Below are positions 34,269 to 41,968 of a stretch of DNA of 64,000 bases, one piece after another; positions within the stretch are counted from its first letter, which is position 1; each line of letters starts with the position of its first letter. The position numbers and the translations under genes were made by a program. The stretch comes from an uncultured Phycisphaerales bacterium (GTDB lineage Bacteria > Planctomycetota > Phycisphaerae > Sedimentisphaerales > Anaerobacaceae), in the NCBI GenBank assembly GCA_937927975.1, contig CALEZT010000082.1, positions 1-64,000 of the forward strand, given 5' to 3'. Below the pieces are notes generated by a model. The model saw only the letters and a list, made by a program, of their open reading frames with translations, did no database searches and had not been told where the DNA came from.

Positions 34269-34935
34269 ACAACCGCTGTCCCTGTCGCAAGACTTCAAGG
34301 CTGCAAGCTCCGGCTCGCAGCCTTTTTTGTTGTTCCCGTTCGTGGGCGGCGAGGATCTGTCGTCCTGAGGCGCAGCCGAAGAGCCTGCCCTGAGCAACGC
34401 GAAGGGATGACAAGACCCGCGCACGAATCATTCCGAATCCGGATGAGCGGTATCTTTGATGCGTATCCGTTGACGCGCCACGCGTGTGGACCACGATCCA
34501 GTTGCCGCCGTAGAGGCGGTTGAAGGCCAGGCGCATCGAGTCGGCGCAGGCGGCGACGTAGTCGGGATCGCCCTGACGCGAGAGAGGTCGGACGTAGACG
34601 GGCTTTCGCACACCCGCCAGGTGGGGTTTGTCCCTGGGCGGCTCGAGGCATTCGAGAAAGACGTTCGTCTCCGGCACGTCGCGGGTCCTGCGGTCGTGCC
34701 CCGCCGACGGTTCCGCCAGGGCGCGGGCCTTGGCCAGGAAGCGGCCCAGCACCGGGCGGTGCGCGTTGACCGTCAGCTCGGCAAAGCACGCCTGCGCCGC
34801 GCGTCGGGCGAGGACATAGTCGAGCGTCGCCAGCTCGGCCATCCAGACCCGCAGCTCGGCGTCGGTGGGCTGCCACTGGGGCCAGAGGCCCTTGAGGTCC
34901 TCGTTGAAGAACCTCGTTCGTTCGGTCGCGTTCAC
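34171..34935 (-). CDS. Phage-type replication-associated protein, 3' end altered by a repeat
   Basis: A GTG start (34935) overlaps the stop of the replication gene upstream (GTGA), with GGAGGG before it. The first 165 residues look like an intact helical protein (FNEDLKGLWPQWQPTDAELRVWMAELATLDY) of the kind found next to phage initiator genes. After about residue 165 the frame enters a worn REP-like copy (34354-34412) and then runs antisense to the PEP-CTERM terminator and gene end, so the last 80 residues are probably not original. Function unknown; partner or loader of the adjacent initiator is an inference. Confidence 0.6.
   Translation of the reverse strand: MNATERTRFFNEDLKGLWPQWQPTDAELRVWMAELATLDYVLARRAAQACFAELTVNAHRPVLGRFLAKARALAEPSAGHDRRTRDVPETNVFLECLEPPRDKPHLAGVRKPVYVRPLSRQGDPDYVAACADSMRLAFNRLYGGNWIVVHTRGASTDTHQRYRSSGFGMIRARVLSSLRVAQGRLFGCASGRQILAAHEREQQKRLRAGACSLEVLRQGQRLSRANGVCGASPPGPNPDRPEPQPQEPGRRRRC
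34299..34328 (+). terminator. Rho-independent terminator of the 33696 PEP-CTERM gene
   Basis: GGCTGC and GCAGCC pair across AAGCTCCGGCTC, followed by six T residues. Nearly the same hairpin ends the 35883 gene. Confidence 0.88.
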
Positions 34936-35660
34936 AGGCCCTCCTCGCGCTCCAGGCGCGCCAGCTGGTCGGCGATGCTCTCGGATCGGGCGCCTGCCGC
35001 GGCGCGGGCCATCTCCAGCTCCAGGCGGTCGAAGTGCTTCCGCAACGCGGCGGGACTGAGGATGTTCACCGACCAGAACGGGTCCCGCTGCGACCACCGG
35101 ATCACCGCCTCGACCCGCTCGGGACTGCGCCCGTCGAGTTCCAGCATCGCGGCCATCGGCTCCCGCCACGGCTCCCTCGGCGGCTCGCAGAAATCGCTCT
35201 TCCTCCGTCGGATCTCCTGCGAAAGCAACTCACAGAGGAGCTCTCCTTTCTCCTTCTTTTCATTCTTATCTTTCTTCTCATTCTTGTTAGTTGTTGGCTG
35301 TGTGTTGGTCGTTTGTTGCTCGTTTGTTGTCTGTTGGTTGTTTGTTTGTTGGGCAGGGGTGTCGTTGATGTCGTAAATCCTGTGGTCCAGGAGCTGTGCG
35401 ATCGTGCCGCGGCTTGTTGGCTTGAACGCGGCCAGGCCCCAACCGGCGAGATGTTTCTGCGCAGTGCGGTATTGTTGGTGCGTCAGGCCGTACCGTCGGT
35501 AGTCGCCGAGGAGGGCTTGGCCGGTCTTGAGGTTGTGAATGTTGAACTCGTCGGTGCGTCGGGCCCGCATCGCAATGACCGTCAGCAGGGCGAAGGCGTT
35601 CGGGTCGTTGAGCAGCTCCAGCGTCTCGTTGGAGCGGTTGAGCTTGATGAAACCGGTCAT
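34932..35660 (-). CDS. Phage replication initiator-like protein
   Basis: A 242-residue protein. Residues 1-100 are a winged-helix-like DNA-binding region (FALLTVIAMRARRT, GQALLGDYRRYGLTHQQYRTAQKHLAGWGLAAF), as in phage replisome organisers. A linker of about 30 residues rich in Gln, Asn, Thr and Lys follows, with simple-sequence coding. The last 90 residues are helical (VIRWSQRDPFWSVNILSPAALRKHFDRLEL), resembling the end of DnaD-like or phage O-type proteins. ATG 35660 has a perfect ribosome site (AAGGAGATAT). It leads the two-gene unit ending at 34171. Confidence 0.7.
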   Translation of the reverse strand: MTGFIKLNRSNETLELLNDPNAFALLTVIAMRARRTDEFNIHNLKTGQALLGDYRRYGLTHQQYRTAQKHLAGWGLAAFKPTSRGTIAQLLDHRIYDINDTPAQQTNNQQTTNEQQTTNTQPTTNKNEKKDKNEKKEKGELLCELLSQEIRRRKSDFCEPPREPWREPMAAMLELDGRSPERVEAVIRWSQRDPFWSVNILSPAALRKHFDRLELEMARAAAGARSESIADQLARLEREEGL

Positions 35661-35692
35661 GGATATCTCCTTAAGCAGATGGGTGTTTTTCC

Positions 35693-35721
35693 TTGACAGC
35701 CCGCTGCACAAAGGGTAGGCT
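35693..35721 (+). promoter_or_regulatory. Promoter of the 35883 PEP-CTERM gene
   Basis: TTGACA (35693-35698), 17-base spacer, TAGGCT (35716-35721). The leader is long, 161 bases to the start codon. Confidence 0.65.
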
Positions 35722-35882
35722 GCGAGCCATACTCCAAAGGATGAGGGGTCGGCATATCCGCCACGGCTGGCAGTTGGCTTGCCGTATCTGATGTGTGTGG
35801 TCGGAATCATCGTCTGTGTTTCTCTCCCAAGAGGGACAACACGCGGAATGTTCACGAACAGAAAATGGAGGAGAAGAAAGTC

Positions 35883-36509
35883 ATGAATGGCAGGAACATC
35901 AGTGCGTTGGCCGTCGTGTGTGGTATCGTCCTTAGCGTCTCGGCCGGCCTCGCGACGGCGACCCCCGTGCTCGATCAGGAGTCGCCGTATTGGGGCATTC
36001 GAATTACTGTGAGTCCCTATTTCATCCTCCAGCAGGAGGTGGCCGTCGGAATCGCGGGGCAGCTCTCGCGGATCGAGCTCTACACGCAGAACGCCGGGAC
36101 GACGCCGGTGTTCATCAACAGCGGAAGCCCGTGGCAGAGTGACGCCAGCGAGTTCTCCACGCTGCTCACGTCGGCTGGCGAGGGTTGGGTGACGATTGAC
36201 ACCTCCTCCGCGGGCCTCTTCTTCAACGCCGGCGACAAGTTCGTGATCGGCGTAGGTGGCTCCGGCAGCGACTGGCTAGGGATGGGCGCCAACGTCGCCT
36301 CTCCGAACGGTGGCTATCCAGCCGGGCGACCCTGGGCACAAGACCCGGAGGGCATTGGGCGATACGCCCGTGAATACGACCTGGCTTTCCGCACGTATGT
36401 CGGATCGCCGGACGGTCCGGCGGCGGCGGTGCCTGCCCCAGCGGCATTCGCACTGAGTGCCCTCGGCGCCGGCCTGGTCGGCTGGTTCCGCAGACGGCGC
36501 ACGCTCTAA
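35883..36509 (+). CDS. PEP-CTERM-like sorted exported protein
   Basis: A 208-residue exported protein with a signal peptide (ISALAVVCGIVLSVSAGLATA), a beta-rich middle of about 150 residues, and the sorting tail VPAPAAFALSALGAGLVGWF followed by RRRRTL-type basic residues. ATG 35883 follows GGAGGAGAAG; ATG 35865 is a less likely start. Promoter and terminator closely match those of the 33696 gene, so the two are probably paralogous cassettes, although the middle domains differ. Confidence 0.85.
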   Translation: MNGRNISALAVVCGIVLSVSAGLATATPVLDQESPYWGIRITVSPYFILQQEVAVGIAGQLSRIELYTQNAGTTPVFINSGSPWQSDASEFSTLLTSAGEGWVTIDTSSAGLFFNAGDKFVIGVGGSGSDWLGMGANVASPNGGYPAGRPWAQDPEGIGRYAREYDLAFRTYVGSPDGPAAAVPAPAAFALSALGAGLVGWFRRRRTL

Positions 36510-36545
36510 GCGATCGCGATCGAAATTCGAACCACGTCAACTTCA

Positions 36546-36573
36546 GGCTGCAAGCTCCAGCTCGCAGCCTTTT
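36546..36573 (+). terminator. Rho-independent terminator of the 35883 PEP-CTERM gene
   Basis: GGCTGC and GCAGCC pair across AAGCTCCAGCTC, followed by TTTT. One base differs from the 34299 hairpin. Confidence 0.85.
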
Positions 36574-36621
36574 CTATTTGACCGTGCTCACTCTCGATTG
36601 GCTCTACCCGTTTGAGGGCGC

Positions 36622-36690
36622 AGGAGGGTGGGACTTGCCCCACCGTCGTCTCTGACGTCCGTTCTGCGGCGGGGCAAGCCCCACCCTACC
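36622..36690. repeat. Short inverted repeat element
   Basis: GGGTGGGACTTGCCCCACC at the left and GGGGCAAGCCCCACCCT at the right form imperfect complementary arms about 69 bp end to end. It fills the gap between the PEP-CTERM gene and the PIN gene. Confidence 0.65.
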
Positions 36691-36750
36691 TGTTGGCAAC
36701 CTCGCTCGGGAAGAGATCGTCAGACGGGTTCGAGAACCTCGCGGCTGCGT

Positions 36751-37275
36751 TCACTTGCTCAGCCCGCCACCTTGGATAGAATCGGCCTGCCCCATGGATG
36801 TGTACTTGCGGCGGAACTTTTCCGTGAACCGCCAGTCGAGTTGGCATGCGAGTCCGATGTCTGCGAGGATTTCCTCCAGAGACACTCCTTGCTCGCTTCT
36901 GCCCAAGACTCCGAGGGCTCTGAACACACTTCCGTCGGCGGCGCAGATCCTCCAGTCGTCCGGCTCACCGCACAGAAATGCGAGGGCTTCCTTTTCCCCA
37001 TCGTGCAGAAGAGCTTTGTAGGAGAGGTCAAATTTGTCATGGAAGGCTTTGACGCACGACAATGGGACATCCTCTATCCGAATACGATGATCGCGTTCAT
37101 AGGCGTCGAGATCGATGCGGATGTCTTCTGACTCGCCGCTCGCCCAACGGGCCTCTTCCGCGACGGTTCGACAAATCGTCAGATCGCACTTGGCGATGAA
37201 CGCTTCCCAAAGACCTAACCTGAAGAGTTCGAGGATCGGTCCGGCGTCAAGCAACAGAAACCGATATTTCTTCAT
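36751..37275 (-). CDS. PIN-like nuclease domain protein, partner of the XRE/ImmA protein
   Basis: A 174-residue protein with PIN-domain features: LLLDAGPILELFRLG holds the first Asp, RTVAEEARW the Glu, GEKEALAFLCG the next acidic helix and ICAADGSVFRALGVLG the last Asp after the beta strand. These residues bind metal for RNA cleavage in the family. Its ATG (37275) overlaps the end of the XRE/ImmA gene by 29 bases. The arrangement suggests that the PIN protein is a toxin or effector controlled by that protein. This pairing is inferred from context. Confidence 0.78.
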   Translation of the reverse strand: MKKYRFLLLDAGPILELFRLGLWEAFIAKCDLTICRTVAEEARWASGESEDIRIDLDAYERDHRIRIEDVPLSCVKAFHDKFDLSYKALLHDGEKEALAFLCGEPDDWRICAADGSVFRALGVLGRSEQGVSLEEILADIGLACQLDWRFTEKFRRKYTSMGQADSIQGGGLSK

Positions 37276-38353
37276 CCGCCAGATTCTCCCGATCCGTCAG
37301 ATACTGTTGCGCTTCCCTGTAGGAGAGGCCCGTGTATTTTGCGAACTGAATCAGAGACACCTTTCCGTCGCGAAGAGCCCGAACCGCCAGGCTCCAATAC
37401 CGCTCAGGCAGTGGATCAGGCTGATCCGAGCGTCGCGGCGGACGCATCAACTTCAGTCTTTCGCCTTCCTCGATCAACAGTTGGATTTCCTCGACGCTCT
37501 TGTTGTAGAGATACAGGAGCCTCCACAGGAGCGCGTTGAGTGAAACGCCGAATTCTCGCGCGATCTCGTCCAATTGCTCCAAGCCGATCTGACCCTTGTC
37601 GTTCTTGAGATCGTCTATTCTGTTTCTGACAGCGTCCGTTGGAAGAAGCAACCGGCTGGCGAATGCATCCGCAAGTTTCTCTTCCTGCTCCGTGGCGGCG
37701 CACGTGACAGGAGCAGAAACACGAAATACGCTCCATGTGAGAAGGTGAAACAGCTCATGCGCCAGATCGAAATTCCGACGCCACAACTTGCTGCTGGAAT
37801 TCAATAAAACTGCAGGACCGAATTCAGGGGACAACGTCGAGATCGCGCTGCCTGAAAACGACAGGTGGAATACTTTGATGGAGAACCGTTCCTCCAGCAC
37901 TTGTCTGAGCGAGGCGCTGGGTATCTCGCCCGGCAGAAACTGCTTCTGGAAGTTCTCTGCCAGACGAGCGCTGTCCTTGAAAGTGAACCTCTCCGATGAA
38001 CCCTCAGCTTGCGGCAAACCCGGACCTTTCGGTTCGTCAAGCAGCAATTCCAACCGGTGATACTGCTCACAAAGCCGCCGGAATTCCGCTTCAGTGCTCT
38101 TGATCTGTTCGTCCTGCGATGGGGGGTCGCGCCAAAGCATCAACTCGTCGACCACGAGACGGTCGTTCAGAAAGAAGTCCACCGACCTCCGATAGAATTC
38201 CGCCAATCGACTCAACTGAGAGAACCGAGGTTCTCTCTTGCCGTTCTCAAACTCACACAACGAGGATTGACCGATTCCGGTTCCCTCTGCTACTTTTTCG
38301 AGAGTATAGCCAATAGCGTTACGTGCAAGCCGCAGTCTTTCACTGAGTTGCAT
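37247..38353 (-). CDS. XRE-family regulator fused to ImmA/IrrE metallopeptidase
   Basis: A 368-residue protein. Residues 1-62 are an XRE helix-turn-helix (RLRLARNAIGYTLEKVAEGTGIGQSSLCEFENGKREP). Residues about 130-270 are an ImmA/IrrE peptidase with the zinc motif HELFH and the third ligand Glu in EEKLADAFASRLLLP. The C-terminal 75 residues are a further helical part. ImmA-type enzymes cleave repressors, often on DNA damage or phage infection. ATG 38353 follows AAGGAGG. It has its own promoter and overlaps the PIN gene downstream. Confidence 0.9.
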   Translation of the reverse strand: MQLSERLRLARNAIGYTLEKVAEGTGIGQSSLCEFENGKREPRFSQLSRLAEFYRRSVDFFLNDRLVVDELMLWRDPPSQDEQIKSTEAEFRRLCEQYHRLELLLDEPKGPGLPQAEGSSERFTFKDSARLAENFQKQFLPGEIPSASLRQVLEERFSIKVFHLSFSGSAISTLSPEFGPAVLLNSSSKLWRRNFDLAHELFHLLTWSVFRVSAPVTCAATEQEEKLADAFASRLLLPTDAVRNRIDDLKNDKGQIGLEQLDEIAREFGVSLNALLWRLLYLYNKSVEEIQLLIEEGERLKLMRPPRRSDQPDPLPERYWSLAVRALRDGKVSLIQFAKYTGLSYREAQQYLTDRENLADEEISVSVA

Positions 38354-38381
38354 ACGCCAACCTCCTTCGCATATCTAGAAG

Positions 38382-38410
38382 ATCATACTGTAATTATCGA
38401 CCCAAGACAA
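38382..38410 (-). promoter_or_regulatory. Promoter of the XRE/ImmA-PIN operon
   Basis: On the minus strand TTGTCT (38410-38405), 17-base spacer, TATGAT (38387-38382), 29 bases before the start codon. Confidence 0.6.
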
Positions 38411-38475
38411 GCCGTCTTTTCTGCAATACGAAATTTATGCGGAAGTGTTCGTGATATGGTTAGTTTTCCACATCT

Positions 38476-40005
38476 TTAGTACGCCCGGCTGACGGATTGC
38501 ACGGGTCGCTTGCGGTGGATGAAGAAGTAGCGCAGCGCGTCGATCGGGTGGTCGTGGACGCCGTCCTTGAAGGGCAGCTCGCCGGATACGGCGCGGGCGT
38601 CGTCGGGGTAATGGTAGCATTCCATTGCCTCGATCAGGCGCACGCAGCGGGGCGAGATCGCCAGCGAGGTCGAGCCGTCGCCCGCCCGCACGGATCGACG
38701 GATCAGCTCGATGCCTTCGAGGATCGCGCTGCGTCGGTACTTGACCGCGATGCCCAGGCTTCGCAGTTCGCGGACGCTGCTGGTGCCGGTGACGTCGTTG
38801 GAGCCGGAGCCCGCGGGATCGCAGTAGGTGGCCGCCACCTGCTCCTCGGGGCAGGGCGTGCGGGCCTTCATTTCTTTGGCATGCACGTCGATCGTCGCGC
38901 GGCTGCGGACGTACTCGTCGATCACGCGGACCTTGCCTTCGCCATCGACCTGGACCCACAGGCACACGAACGGGTTCACGAACCCGAAGTCCAGCGTCCG
39001 ATAGAGCGGCAGGTTCGGATCGTAGTCGACGGGTCGCACGTGCACGCTCGCGTCGAACTCGCTGAAGACAACGTTCTCCGACGAGGGACGGATGCACAGC
39101 ATCTCGGACTCCCACGCGGCCCGGCTGCTGCGTCGCATCTGCGCGATGCAGTCGTCGATTCGCAGGTAGCCTGCGGCGTGTTGGGCCCGCCCGCCGCAAT
39201 CGGACCAGAGGGGGCAGCGCGAGCAGTCGCGGCCGACGCACTTTTGGATCGTCTCCCACAGGCACCACTTGAAGACCGGGACGCCCAGCTCCTTGGCCGC
39301 TGCGACCTCGCGCTGCATGATCCCATAGGGCTTGTGCATCGTGCTGATCAGCTCCATCGACCCGACGCAGACGTCGGTGCTGAGCGTGGTGAACTTGGCG
39401 GCCGCGAAGACGTCCTCGTCGAAGAGCTCGACCTCGTCGCAGCGGAGTTTCTGGACGTGTGTGCCGCGGACGCTGGTGGCCGACTGCGTGAGGACCTCGA
39501 CGGATGAGCCGTTGGCGAATCGGCAGCCTCCTTTGCGGACGGGTCCGGCCAGCGACTCCTCGAACCCGCGGCGCAGGAAGCGCACGAGGTAGTCGTACAG
39601 GCGCGAGGACTGCTCGCCCGAGCCGCCCAGGATGCGGACGTGACAGTTGGGCTTGAAGAAGGCGTCGAGCAGCGTCGCGATCGCGGCCAGCTCGGTCTTG
39701 CCGCCCGCGCGGTTGGCCCAAACGATGGAGTCGGAGCATGGAGGATGGATGACCGACGATTGATGATGGATTATGGATGATGGATTATCAATGGAAAAGC
39801 TGTTCCACAGGTAGTCCATCGGGCTGCTGTGGTCGGGGCAGAGCCGCACGTCGGGAACGTCGAGGTCGAGGAAGGTCTTGACGTAGGTCTTGAGCTCCTC
39901 GCGGGTGCGGGGCCGGGCGTGACGCAGGGTCTCGCGATGACGGGCCCCGGCGAGGGACTCTTGATTCATCATGGATTCTTCAGAAAGCAGATTCGTCTCA
40001 GTCAT
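38476..40005 (-). CDS. Phage terminase large subunit
   Basis: A 509-residue DNA-packaging motor. The ATPase part has the Walker A-like WANRAGGKTE, and LRCDEVELFDE fits the Walker B and catalytic Glu. The nuclease half contains TLDFGFVNPF (first Asp), TYCDPAGSG and DGVHDHPIDALRYFF (last Asp). A stretch at about residues 70-90 (IDNPSSIIHHQSSVIHPP) is encoded by simple ATGGATGATGG-type repeats and looks inserted just before the ATPase domain. ATG 40005 follows GGAGG. Its usual neighbour, the portal gene, is 18 kb away on the other strand. Confidence 0.93.
   Translation of the reverse strand: MTETNLLSEESMMNQESLAGARHRETLRHARPRTREELKTYVKTFLDLDVPDVRLCPDHSSPMDYLWNSFSIDNPSSIIHHQSSVIHPPCSDSIVWANRAGGKTELAAIATLLDAFFKPNCHVRILGGSGEQSSRLYDYLVRFLRRGFEESLAGPVRKGGCRFANGSSVEVLTQSATSVRGTHVQKLRCDEVELFDEDVFAAAKFTTLSTDVCVGSMELISTMHKPYGIMQREVAAAKELGVPVFKWCLWETIQKCVGRDCSRCPLWSDCGGRAQHAAGYLRIDDCIAQMRRSSRAAWESEMLCIRPSSENVVFSEFDASVHVRPVDYDPNLPLYRTLDFGFVNPFVCLWVQVDGEGKVRVIDEYVRSRATIDVHAKEMKARTPCPEEQVAATYCDPAGSGSNDVTGTSSVRELRSLGIAVKYRRSAILEGIELIRRSVRAGDGSTSLAISPRCVRLIEAMECYHYPDDARAVSGELPFKDGVHDHPIDALRYFFIHRKRPVQSVSRAY
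39745..39795. repeat. Simple-sequence tract inside the terminase gene
   Basis: Degenerate repeats of ATGGATGATGGATT. In the sense of the gene it reads ATCCATCATCAATC-like, the same family as 59922-59955 before the scaffold gene. Confidence 0.7.
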
Positions 40006-40100
40006 GGGGAGGGCCTCCAAATTGGGGTTCTGTCTTGTCGTGGACGTGGTAGAATGATGGCAGTGATGAGTGTTCCTGCCATTTCACGGGATGAAGTTCT

Positions 40101-40448
40101 ATGACGACAAACTCGGTAGCCGTAATGGGTCTTTCGATCATAGCTGTGCTCTTCGGCGTCGCGGTGCTGGTCTTCACGACCGTGGGGATCCGGTGGGCCG
40201 TGCAGAACGATTTCTACTTGCTGGCGAGAGACTACGATCCGAACATCCCGGCGGCCGAGCGACCGTCGGCGACGTACCGGGAGCTCTATGGCTGGACGGA
40301 CAATCTGATCCGCCAGCGCAATCACGACGTATTGGCGTTCCACTACACGCTGGGGACGTCGTGCATAGTCATCGGATTGCTCCTGATCGCCTGGACGGTG
40401 GACCGCGAGCGACTGCGGCGCAGAGCCAGGAACGGCGACACGTTGTGA
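40101..40448 (+). CDS. Small membrane protein, paralogue of the 40941 product
   Basis: A 115-residue protein with two membrane helices (VAVMGLSIIAVLFGVAVLVFTTVGI and CIVIGLLLIAWTV) around a polar loop of about 45 residues. It ends with AWTVDRERLRRRARNGDTL, nearly identical to the end of the 40941 protein. Function unknown. ATG 40101 is followed by TGACGACAAACTC; the ribosome site is weak. The repeat phrase CCCCAGACCCCTGGG follows both genes, so gene and flank were duplicated together. Confidence 0.7.
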   Translation: MTTNSVAVMGLSIIAVLFGVAVLVFTTVGIRWAVQNDFYLLARDYDPNIPAAERPSATYRELYGWTDNLIRQRNHDVLAFHYTLGTSCIVIGLLLIAWTVDRERLRRRARNGDTL

Positions 40449-40450
40449 GC

Positions 40451-40525
40451 CGCGTGCCTGGGGACTCTGTCCCCAGACCCCTGGGATTTTGCGCTTTGCG
40501 CCAGTAACAGGTTGATGAGGAAAAG
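40451..40525. repeat. Solo GACCCCTGGGATT repeat phrase
   Basis: GGGGACTCTGTCCCCAGACC then CCTGGGATTTTGCGC, ending in CCAGTAACAGG. Same phrase at 41287-41354 and, inverted, at 41726-41800; it is the inner part of the MITE-like element at 23680. Confidence 0.7.
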
Positions 40526-40597
40526 CTGGGATGTTCGAGTTGTCTGGGTCATGGGGTATCCTCCATAGTGTGGTTTCAATTGTCGGGATCGATTGCG

Positions 40598-40626
40598 TTG
40601 AACAGAAGCTACGCCGGGGGTAGAAT
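40598..40626 (+). promoter_or_regulatory. Promoter of the 40672-41282 gene pair
   Basis: TTGAAC (40598-40603), 17-base spacer, TAGAAT (40621-40626), 45 bases before the first start codon. Confidence 0.55.
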
Positions 40627-40671
40627 GGCTGTGTCGGCAACGCGTTCTCCGGTTGGGTGAAAGGTTGACGG

Positions 40672-40944
40672 ATGGAAGAGCGAGGTCTCGTGTCGCGGGC
40701 TATCAGGCGGGTGGCGTTTGCGGTCGTCTTCGGACTCGTGGCGGGCGCGCTGATACACGTCCTGATGAGCGCTCGCTGGTATTACCTCCGGGGCGACCTG
40801 TTCCGCGCGACGCGCCAGGACGGATCGCGCATGGGGTTCATCGAGTACACGGTCTATCACGATCCCTGGCTCGGCATCGGGACCCTCGCAATCACGTTCG
40901 GCATCGCACTGTGGAAGGGTCCGGGAGATTGGATGGAGCCATGA
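40672..40944 (+). CDS. Small membrane protein of unknown function
   Basis: A 90-residue protein with two hydrophobic stretches (VAFAVVFGLVAGALIHVLM and LGIGTLAITFGIALW). Its stop overlaps the ATG of the 40941 gene (ATGA), so the two are co-translated. No family recognised. Confidence 0.65.
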   Translation: MEERGLVSRAIRRVAFAVVFGLVAGALIHVLMSARWYYLRGDLFRATRQDGSRMGFIEYTVYHDPWLGIGTLAITFGIALWKGPGDWMEP

Positions 40945-41282
40945 CGACGCGATCGGGAATCCTCATCGGATTTTTCATGTTGGCCCTGCTTTGCGGGGTC
41001 GCTCAGCTTGTCCTCACGGCGGTGAGGGCGACGCCTGTTACAGCCGGGAAATACTTCCTCGTTCTGAATGCCATGCGGTATGATCCCAACGCGGATGCCA
41101 GTCAACAACATGAGCGACTCCGTACCTGGACGGAACACGTGCTGTGCCAGCGCATTCACTATGAGCGAGCATTCGACTGCACGCTGGGCGCGTCGTGCGT
41201 AGTCGTCAGCCTGCTGCTGATCGCCTGGACGGTGGACCGCGAGAGGCTGCGGCGCAGAGCCAGGAATGGCGACACGATGTAG
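40941..41282 (+). CDS. Small membrane protein, paralogue of the 40101 product
   Basis: A 113-residue protein with two membrane helices (SGILIGFFMLALLCGVAQLVLTAV and CVVVSLLLIAWTV) and the end AWTVDRERLRRRARNGDTM. The shared end and start (MTT-S) with the 40101 protein show a tandem duplication; the central loops have diverged (KYFLVLNAMRYDPNADASQQ here). Function unknown. Confidence 0.7.
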   Translation: MTTRSGILIGFFMLALLCGVAQLVLTAVRATPVTAGKYFLVLNAMRYDPNADASQQHERLRTWTEHVLCQRIHYERAFDCTLGASCVVVSLLLIAWTVDRERLRRRARNGDTM

Positions 41283-41857
41283 GGCGCGTACCTGGGGACG
41301 CTGTCCCCAGACCCCTGGGATTTTGCGATTGGAGCCAGTAACAGGTTGATGGGAGAGGATGGGTGTCATCTGTCAATTGCCTGGACCCCGTCATTCCTGC
41401 GAAAGCAGGAATCCAGGGATACTGGAATCGTCGGTATCCGCTGACGCGGATTCCCGCCTCTGATCGGGTCGGGGGCAGGCCTTCCGCGGAATGGCCATCC
41501 GAGGCGAAGCCTGTGATTCGCCGGATCTTCACGTTGGCGTCCTTTCGCCCGCCAGGGAATCTGGGCATACCCGGAACGTCGCTATCGCCAGAACTTCCTT
41601 GCGGAGATAGGTGGCATATGATATCCTGAACTGTGCCGTCACAGAGGATAGGGCTCTGCCGGGAGGCAACCCGAGCGCTGTGGCGGGCCGGTGACAGGGC
41701 GACGCGCCGCGAATGGCGCGTCGCCTGCTTGACATGAGCCTGTTGCCGGCCCAAAGCGGAAAATCCCAGGGGTCAGGGGACAGCGTCCCCAGGTATGGGC
41801 AGGGACGTGGGGATTTGTCACGAACCTTCGTCGTCGAAGTTGCTGTCGATTTGGCGG
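41283..41857. other. Noncoding region with three repeat families
   Basis: It contains the GACCCCTGGGATT phrase at 41287-41354 and inverted at 41726-41800, and a dRS3-like palindrome ATTCCTGCGAAAGCAGGAAT at 41391-41410. No gene is supported. Confidence 0.65.
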
Positions 41858-41886
41858 TTGACGCGGGGGGACCGCGCCTCTATCGT
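41858..41886 (+). promoter_or_regulatory. Promoter of the beta-barrel gene
   Basis: TTGACG (41858-41863), 17-base spacer, TATCGT (41881-41886), 82 bases before the start codon. Confidence 0.55.
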
Positions 41887-41968
41887 GTGCTTCGGTTTCG
41901 AGAGGTCCTCGGGCAGCTCGGCTGGTCCCGGCAGACCGCTTCTTTCGCTTTGCATAGGGAGACCTGTC

